DNA of 36,939 nt, taken from contig JBLINB010000014.1 of the NCBI GenBank assembly GCA_047638975.1, forward strand, positions 1 through 36,939. The letters are read 5' to 3'. Origin of the DNA: JAPKEZ01 sp047638975. Its GTDB lineage: Bacteria > Planctomycetota > UBA1135. Numbering within the stretch: the first letter of the stretch is position 1; each line of letters starts with the position of its first letter. The position numbers and the translations under genes are program-made. Shown here piece after piece: positions 31,099-36,939 of the stretch. Below the pieces are notes generated by a model, which worked only from the letters and a program-made list of their open reading frames with translations, was not told where the DNA came from and ran no database searches.

Positions 31099-33108
31099 CT
31101 ACAGGACCTTCTTTTTGTTTTTGCGCAAGTCTACGGCTTTACCGCCATTGGTAGCTGCGAGGTCGGCGAGAAACTCTGCGCGTACATTGCCTGCAGCGAT
31201 GGTGTGAATTTGCACCATGCGGTCGCGGTTGATGCGATCTATTTCAGCAAGTATCGATTCTGGCACTTGATACTCTCCGGCAGTCGGGTCGCCATCAGTC
31301 ATGATGAAAATGGTTTGTGCTTCATCAAAAGATAATGCCGCACTCAAAGCGCCAAAGAGGTTGGTTGCACCGCCAGGATTATTTTGCTTTAACCACAGCT
31401 CTGCAGCGCTGCGGTTTTCTTCAGTTGAAGCGACCAACTTGTTTTTCCAGGTTCGGACGCCAGAAGAAAAAAGCACAATGTTAAACGAGGTGTCGTTGCC
31501 AAGAGCTTGCACCGTTTCGCCAAGAGCTTTTGAAAAATGCTGGTAGTAAGTTTCGTCTGCTGAGAAACGTGAGTTCATCGAGCCGCTGATATCAAGCACG
31601 AAGACTACTCCGCCAGCGGGTACGGTGATACCGTGATAACCGCTTTGAGCGACCGTTTCATTACCATGTCGTTTGTTGTTTTTACGCGCAGCAATCATGC
31701 TTTCAGCTTTTACTTTGCTCGGTAGCGTATAGCTGTCGCCTTTGTCTTCACGCCAAGATTTCCATACGTGTATCGAAGGGCCAAAGTCTTCACCGGTCAA
31801 TAGCGTTATTACGCGCAAAGCATCGTTGCGCACACGCCCAACTTCGTTAGCGATTAGCCACAGCAATGGCTTGAGCGACTCATCACGGCGAAAGAGTTCA
31901 AGGGCTGAGACGGCTACCGAACGTACCGACCACAATTCATCTTCTAGGGCGTCGCTAATTGCTTGGAAAGCTAATTCAGAATCGGGAAACCAGCGTAATG
32001 CATTTAAAGATTGAATCCGAATCGAAGGGCGCTCGCTGGAAGACATTTTTACTAATTTTATTTCAGTCTCTGGCGGTAGGTCTCCGAGCTGACTCAAACC
32101 CCAAGCAGCATCAGCGCGCGTTTGCGGGCTGGGGTGGTCGAGTAAATCGACTAATAAAAGTTGCAAGCCGTCAGTCTTGATTTGGACCAAACCCTCGATC
32201 GCTAAACTACGAAGGGTGTCTTCTGGGCGATTCAAAAATTTGAGTAGAGCATCAGCACAAAGCTGTGGACGCGTTTTACTAATCACAGCTATAGCTTTAA
32301 CGCAAATCATGACCACCGCTGGGCTTTCAATGAGTAGACCATTTTTAATAATGGTATTAATCTCTTCTGTGGTTGAAGCGCGCTGTAATTGTGCGCTTAG
32401 CTTCGGGCGAATCGCTATGTTAATTGACGCTTGCAATCCTTCAAGAATAGCTTGGTATTGCTGTTCGCCGCCGTAGCTTGCTAATGCGGTGTAAGCCGTA
32501 ATCCGATATTGAACATCAGGGCTAGTAAGGGCGCCGTGAATCCTCTTTAAGCCACGCTTGAGTTTTAGTTTGCCAATACCCGTTAACCCGGCACCAGAAT
32601 AAACAGTGTCCTTTGATTTAGCAGCGCTCAGAAAAAACTTATCTAGATCTGGCATGTCGCGCTCACTTAGTAGATTTAGGATAAGTGCGCGTAAGCGTAA
32701 ATCAGATTCGTATTTAAGCCGCTTATCGCGCAAATAAATTAAATTCTCTTCAGTGCCATTGGCCAATACGCGAATGGCCTGGCGCCTCACCCGCAAGTCG
32801 CTGCGCCTTTTAGCTAGGTCCTCTAGTGCTTTTGTGGCAGACAGAGAATCGTTTACACCCAAGGCAGAAATCGCAATATAGCGGTGATCCTCTGAAAGGT
32901 CGTCGACTAGCTTTTCAAGCGCGATGGCGGCATCATCACTATTTATCTGGGCAATTAAATAGAGCTGCCCGTTGACCAATCCAGGGCGTTCTGAGTCTTG
33001 GCGCAGTATTTCGAGAGTGAGTAGCTCTGTTGCGAGGTCAGCCTGTTGAGCTAAACACGGTAGCAACAGGTTGCTCACGGCAAAAACTGCGGAGATGACG
33101 CCTTTCAT
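31099..33108 (-). CDS. Secreted HEAT-repeat and VWA-domain protein
   Basis: A 669-residue exported protein. It has a signal peptide over about 1-21 (LLLPCLAQQ), then roughly ten HEAT repeats of about 30 residues from 30 to 440 (for example DHPSPQTRADAAWGLSQLG, LWSVRSVAVSALELF). A VWA domain follows from 498 to the end, with a complete MIDAS: D506-x-S508-x-S510, T582 in GGATN, and D605 in TDGD. The combination is known in planctomycetes and relatives and points to a scaffold for protein binding at the cell surface. TATTAT ends 6 bases before the ATG at 33108. The C-terminus is Lys-rich (LRKNKKKVL), unusual for a secreted domain end. Confidence 0.9.
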   Translation of the reverse strand: MKGVISAVFAVSNLLLPCLAQQADLATELLTLEILRQDSERPGLVNGQLYLIAQINSDDAAIALEKLVDDLSEDHRYIAISALGVNDSLSATKALEDLAKRRSDLRVRRQAIRVLANGTEENLIYLRDKRLKYESDLRLRALILNLLSERDMPDLDKFFLSAAKSKDTVYSGAGLTGIGKLKLKRGLKRIHGALTSPDVQYRITAYTALASYGGEQQYQAILEGLQASINIAIRPKLSAQLQRASTTEEINTIIKNGLLIESPAVVMICVKAIAVISKTRPQLCADALLKFLNRPEDTLRSLAIEGLVQIKTDGLQLLLVDLLDHPSPQTRADAAWGLSQLGDLPPETEIKLVKMSSSERPSIRIQSLNALRWFPDSELAFQAISDALEDELWSVRSVAVSALELFRRDESLKPLLWLIANEVGRVRNDALRVITLLTGEDFGPSIHVWKSWREDKGDSYTLPSKVKAESMIAARKNNKRHGNETVAQSGYHGITVPAGGVVFVLDISGSMNSRFSADETYYQHFSKALGETVQALGNDTSFNIVLFSSGVRTWKNKLVASTEENRSAAELWLKQNNPGGATNLFGALSAALSFDEAQTIFIMTDGDPTAGEYQVPESILAEIDRINRDRMVQIHTIAAGNVRAEFLADLAATNGGKAVDLRKNKKKVL

Positions 33109-33114
33109 TTACGA

Positions 33115-33120
33115 ATAATA
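33115..33120 (-). promoter_or_regulatory. -10 element, likely leaderless start of the HEAT/VWA gene
   Basis: TATTAT (5 of 6) on the minus strand ends 6 bases before the ATG at 33108. Confidence 0.4.
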
Positions 33121-33270
33121 CCCTCTTGGCAAACTAAAGTAACCATCTAGTGGGGAAAATAAGCTAAAGAGAAAATTGAATAGACTCATTATGCTCAAGC
33201 CCAAAACAGTCATCGAGTCATTTTACGTGTTCATTCGCGCCAAAAGATTGGGCCCCCAGCGCGTCGTAAG

Positions 33271-33276
33271 TATACT
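33271..33276 (+). promoter_or_regulatory. Promoter and likely leaderless start of the large metallopeptidase gene
   Basis: TATACT (5 of 6) ends 7 bases before the ATG at 33284. TTGGGC lies 17 bases upstream at 33248-33253 as a weak -35. Confidence 0.45.
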
Positions 33277-33283
33277 GCGCTAG

Positions 33284-36200
33284 ATGAAAGTAGTCGTAGC
33301 TGTCCTGTGTTGGTCTCTTGCGTGTGCCGTTGTGAGCGCACAATCACGAGCCATAGATCTGAGCGTCGAAGCTGGACGACGAGCCTTGACCGCGGGCAAT
33401 AGCGCTGAGGCTTATGAACATTTTTCTTTTGCATTAAGCAATGGTGCAGATGCCGCGCGCTTGGTGCCGATGCTTATTGAGTCGTGCGCCGATAATCAAG
33501 ACTTGCAAACCCTGTGGGTGAACTATCTATTCGCTGCCAAGGCTGACGACTATGGCCGCTATAAAGATTACGATAACGAGGCCATCTCAGAACTTGCAGT
33601 AAAGCGCGCAGCGGCTTTCCGCGAAGTCTCGAAATTCCGCGAGCGTATGCAGCGTAGTAAAAAAATCGGTGATTGGCTCATAGCAAGTTGGAGCGGAGAG
33701 TTACTTGCGACCATGGCTCAGCATAACCCGTCCTTGCAAAAACTATTGCCGGCCGATTACACACCTATTCTAGAAATCAGCCGCGATTCTCAATCGGTGG
33801 TAGCTAGGGCGATGGTTAAAGAAATGCGCTTAGCTCGCACCAAGCGTGACAACGGCTTGGCACTTAAATTCGCGCGCTGTTTGATAGGCATGGCTGCGCA
33901 GTCTGGGTTTAAAGATCTGAAGGGGCCGTTGCCAGCCAACATCAGCAGAGAAAAAAGGCAAGCAGCTACAGTGCTCGGTGAAGTCCGTCGTGAAATGCTA
34001 GACACCGTTTATGTTTACACCATCGAAGAATTAGAAGAAATGGATATAGATGAGCAGCGTAGCTTTACATTGCGGCATGCGTCTTTCGAAAACCCTGGTG
34101 TTTGTTTGTCGCCCAATAAGTTGTACCGCGTTGAAACATCGTGCGGCTACAACACATTACTTGGCACAGCAACTAGTATTGAGTTGCACCACCAGCGCCT
34201 ACTTAACTTTTATGGTAAAGACCCTTTTGATGGTCGCCAAGGCACCGTGCGTATCGTTCCGGAGTCGTTCGGTCTTGAATCAGAGGGCGCCGGCTTTTTT
34301 TGGGTAGGCGGATTTCAAGGCGGAGACATAACCACTTTTAAATTCACTGTCGGCACCATACCCGGTTTAGGACGAGGCTTGACGCATGAATTGACGCACC
34401 GTTTTGATGGCGCGACTTATGGTGGTTTGCCGGCGTGGCTAGCCGAAGGCAAAGCAGTATGGACGGGCGGTAACTACGGCTTGATGACGGATGAACAGTT
34501 CGTTGAAGATTATGTAAGCTTTTCAACTTTGTTTGACGTGGCGCAAAAGGGCTATGGCGATTATAAAAAACTAAGTGAATTGCTTAGCGGCGATATCGAA
34601 GAATACCGTGACAATTATTCTGCAGGATATGCGCTATATGTGTATTTGCGTTTCTGGAACGGATTCGAAGACGCTGAAGATAAGTTATTTGCAAGCCAGT
34701 TAGAGGATTATCAAGGAAGCTTAAGGAATTCAAAAGTATCTGCGATGATTCATTTCGAACAATATTTTTGTGACGGCAAGGATGGCCGTCCAAGTGATCT
34801 TAAAGAGTTTGCTGTTGACTACGGTAAATTTTTGCGCGGATTTTACTGGAAAGAATTGGCGGATTGGACAAAACGTTTTTCGTCGTCTGGGCCGGGTGGA
34901 GAGAATGCCGAAGTGGTTTACGATGAGCCCACTTGGTCGTGGTTAAGAGGACGCACCGAGCCATGGTTTGGTCAAGATCAAGCGCGAGTTGCAGCGTTGT
35001 TATTGCAGCAAGTGGGAAACAAGGCTGCTGCCGAAGCATATCAATGGGCTTTAGTTGTAGACGAACCAAGTGATGCGGTGCTTGAAGATTTCACGCGCTT
35101 ATTGACCGAGACGCGCCAACTTCAGGCCGCTTGGTGTTTGCAACACTGGCCGCGCTACAGTTCTCCGTTGCGCGACTTCGCGTCGTCTAGTGCAGACAGT
35201 CCGTTGCGCAAAAATTTGCCAGCGACTAGTGAATGGCTAGATGCTCTTGCCGAGCTGTCCCTTTCTTCGGCGGCTGATAAGTTGCCAGTAACTGCTGCTG
35301 CCTTGGCGGCCGATTACAATCTTTACGCGCTCGAGTTCGGGCTTGACGCAGACCGCGAGTTGCCTTTTTCCGACTTAGCAGAGTTGCAGCAGCCACCCTT
35401 CGCTCAACCGCCGATGGCTTTAAGTGCTGGCAAATGGCAAGAGCATGCTCTCAGCGGCATGGATAAAAAGCGCAGCGTCGGCATGTGGTTTTCAGATGAA
35501 CTCCTCGGAGACTTGCATGTAGGGCGCGATAAAGGGCGCACTGCAACAGGCACCATGGATCGCACGGCTTTTGGTCGCACTGCGGTGGTCTTTGCTGATG
35601 GTTGGCAGCAGCCAGGGCGTTATAAAATTAGCGGCAAGGTAGAACAAAGCACCACCTTCTTTAGTGGCGGCATCGTCTTTGGCTGGAACCGCCGCGATCG
35701 CAATACACGCCTATCCTTTTCTGGTGGCGATTACCGTTACTCAGTTGGCGAAACAGAAGAAGCCGAATCCAATGCTGGTTTGTCGTGGTCGCTCACTTCA
35801 TCCTTTGTGCGTGAAGGTGCAAAACGCGGCGGGGTTAGTTTCGATAAAACCGGCACCACCTTTAGCTTCGAAATAATTGTGGATGGCCCAAGTGCAGAAA
35901 TATATTTTGATGGTAAATTAGTTCAGCGCACAACATTATTTAATGGGCGACCGATTTATGGCCGCATCGGGTTTTACACCACTACCGGAGCGATGCGCGT
36001 TATCGACGCCAAGGTGCAACGCCTTGACCGCCTGGCGCGAGGTCCGTATGCGCACGCCAAAGGTTGGGGCTTTGATAGCGAGCGCTTAGGCGAATTTAAA
36101 CTGCGCTACTTAATTGGACAGCCGATGAATGACGTACCGCTGTCTAGTTCCGGAACCGGAGTGATTTTATTTGCTAAAACAGATTTAGAGCATTTGCAAA

Positions 36201-36541
36201 AAAACCTTGAACAGTTTCTAAATAACTGGGCGATAGATGCGCCGGCACAAGGCTTGACTATTTTATTGCCAAATGATTTTGACTTAACAACGCTTGATCA
36301 ATTAGAACTTGAGCAGCAACCTGTCTTTGCGCATCATAATAAATCTGCCGATAATTTGGAGATCACTAAATCAATAGGTGGATGGCCAAGCCCAGTTTTG
36401 TTTTTTGCCGACCCCGTGGGAATCATCCGTTACGCCAAACGTTTGCGCAAAACTCGCTTAGGATTACCTCAAGACTTTTATAAGCTTATTCGCGAATATC
36501 AAGATCACAGCCGCAGTGGGTTTGCTGGCGCCGGCGATTAG
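33284..36541 (+). CDS. Large secreted zinc metallopeptidase with C-terminal lectin-like and thioredoxin-like domains
   Basis: A 1085-residue exported protein. It has a signal peptide over about 1-20 (AVLCWSLACAVVSAQS), then a helical TPR-like region to about 260. A gluzincin core follows: H368-E-L-T-H372, with WLAEGKAVW giving E388 as third ligand. A long helical middle follows to about 700. Next is a beta domain about 730-925 resembling concanavalin-A-like or DUF1080 folds (SAEIYFDGKLVQRT, YGRIGFYTTTG). The tail, about 960-1075, looks thioredoxin/TlpA-like (VILFAKTDLEH, PSPVLFFADPVGIIRYAKRL) but lacks a CxxC. The assignment of the last two domains is by appearance only. It is divergent from the HEAT/VWA gene across 175 bases that hold both promoters and nothing else evident. 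Confidence 0.85.
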   Translation: MKVVVAVLCWSLACAVVSAQSRAIDLSVEAGRRALTAGNSAEAYEHFSFALSNGADAARLVPMLIESCADNQDLQTLWVNYLFAAKADDYGRYKDYDNEAISELAVKRAAAFREVSKFRERMQRSKKIGDWLIASWSGELLATMAQHNPSLQKLLPADYTPILEISRDSQSVVARAMVKEMRLARTKRDNGLALKFARCLIGMAAQSGFKDLKGPLPANISREKRQAATVLGEVRREMLDTVYVYTIEELEEMDIDEQRSFTLRHASFENPGVCLSPNKLYRVETSCGYNTLLGTATSIELHHQRLLNFYGKDPFDGRQGTVRIVPESFGLESEGAGFFWVGGFQGGDITTFKFTVGTIPGLGRGLTHELTHRFDGATYGGLPAWLAEGKAVWTGGNYGLMTDEQFVEDYVSFSTLFDVAQKGYGDYKKLSELLSGDIEEYRDNYSAGYALYVYLRFWNGFEDAEDKLFASQLEDYQGSLRNSKVSAMIHFEQYFCDGKDGRPSDLKEFAVDYGKFLRGFYWKELADWTKRFSSSGPGGENAEVVYDEPTWSWLRGRTEPWFGQDQARVAALLLQQVGNKAAAEAYQWALVVDEPSDAVLEDFTRLLTETRQLQAAWCLQHWPRYSSPLRDFASSSADSPLRKNLPATSEWLDALAELSLSSAADKLPVTAAALAADYNLYALEFGLDADRELPFSDLAELQQPPFAQPPMALSAGKWQEHALSGMDKKRSVGMWFSDELLGDLHVGRDKGRTATGTMDRTAFGRTAVVFADGWQQPGRYKISGKVEQSTTFFSGGIVFGWNRRDRNTRLSFSGGDYRYSVGETEEAESNAGLSWSLTSSFVREGAKRGGVSFDKTGTTFSFEIIVDGPSAEIYFDGKLVQRTTLFNGRPIYGRIGFYTTTGAMRVIDAKVQRLDRLARGPYAHAKGWGFDSERLGEFKLRYLIGQPMNDVPLSSSGTGVILFAKTDLEHLQKNLEQFLNNWAIDAPAQGLTILLPNDFDLTTLDQLELEQQPVFAHHNKSADNLEITKSIGGWPSPVLFFADPVGIIRYAKRLRKTRLGLPQDFYKLIREYQDHSRSGFAGAGD

Positions 36542-36939
36542 CTTTGTAGCTCAACCTGACTAAAGCCAATCACGGCCGAACCTAAAGTTCCATTAACAAT
36601 TTTAGTGACTACAACTCTCAGTTTTTTAATACTGGTTTGCTTTTCAAAAGTGTAAAGCGTTTTTTGAGACTGATCAGGATTTATTTTAATCACTATAGGC
36701 TCTTTACTGTTATTTATATACACTTCGACTTCACTAGGTATTGCGCCACCCGTCATTGATTTTGGGCTGGTGTAAGTATGGCTAAATAGTAAGCGCGTTG
36801 CCTTGGCAGATCTGCGCATACTAATAGTGAACTCTGGGTTTTTGTCGCCACCACTAGTGAGCCAGCGTGTTCCGTGGCTGCCATCTAGCATTTGCTTTCC
36901 GCCGAAGCTGTTTTCGTTATTAGCCGATGACGTTGTGAT
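36538..36939 (-). CDS. Partial discoidin (F5/8 type C)-like carbohydrate-binding protein, 5' end outside window
   Basis: The frame is open to the window edge, so the ATG at 36891 is probably internal: the 16 codons before it read ITTSSANNENSFGGKQ and lead into MLDGSHGTRWLTSGG, the usual 'DG...TRW' opening of F5/8 type C (discoidin) and NPCBM-like galactose-binding folds. The visible part is about 133 residues and ends with a beta strand IGFSQVELQS that also matches the fold's end. Such domains bind glycans and are often attached to secreted hydrolases; what precedes it is not seen. Its stop overlaps the stop of the convergent peptidase gene (TTAG). Confidence 0.75.
   Translation of the reverse strand: MTTSSANNENSFGGKQMLDGSHGTRWLTSGGDKNPEFTISMRRSAKATRLLFSHTYTSPKSMTGGAIPSEVEVYINNSKEPIVIKINPDQSQKTLYTFEKQTSIKKLRVVVTKIVNGTLGSAVIGFSQVELQS

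Overview
The window is a densely packed bacterial chromosome segment of moderate GC with 32 protein genes (the first and last cut by the window edges) and one tRNA. No gap between genes exceeds about 180 bases, so there is no gene-free stretch over 300 bases. I see no rRNA, CRISPR array, insertion sequence or prophage. Several large exported proteins (HEAT repeats plus VWA domain, a matrixin metalloprotease, a PHP-fold hydrolase, a 1085-residue gluzincin) beside a Gfo/Idh/MocA oxidoreductase and a sulfatase-like enzyme resemble genomes of Planctomycetota and relatives. That assignment is an inference from gene style, not from a marker tree.

Layout: 1-2846, a partial oxidoreductase converging on a sulfatase-like membrane enzyme. 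2867-5386, clpB. 5484-6835, a DUF456 membrane protein and a secreted protein. 6870-8708 (minus), pdxJ then a GT4 glycosyltransferase. 8732-14217 (plus), a compact six-gene unit: rsmD, nagA-like, SprT-like, manA, an RsuA/RluB-type pseudouridine synthase and an HD phosphohydrolase. 14115-15347, a class I aminotransferase overlapping the HD gene tail to tail. 15406-17442, a membrane-anchored protein of unknown function. 17500-17588, tRNA-Leu(GAG), followed by an AT-richer class V aminotransferase. 19212-22768 (minus), TPR protein, NUDIX hydrolase, small zinc-ribbon protein, receiver-only response regulator, groES, groEL. 22881-26653, a secreted matrixin pair divergent from a secreted PHP hydrolase. 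26686-31098, rnd, a CobW-type GTPase and priA. 31099-36939, HEAT/VWA protein, large secreted gluzincin and a partial discoidin-like protein.

Three themes stand out. First, a receiver-only response regulator is translationally joined to groES-groEL. Its start is preceded by a full match to the sigma-54 -24/-12 consensus, and clpB has a one-mismatch version, suggesting signal-controlled sigma-54 transcription of both chaperone systems. Second, nearly every gene that opens a transcription unit has a -10-like hexamer ending 5 to 8 bases before its start codon, five of them TATAAT/TATATT/TAAAAT/TATACT at exactly 7 bases, with little Shine-Dalgarno sequence. This suggests widespread leaderless transcription. 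Third, convergent genes abut or overlap, twice sharing a four-base TTAA that holds both stop codons.
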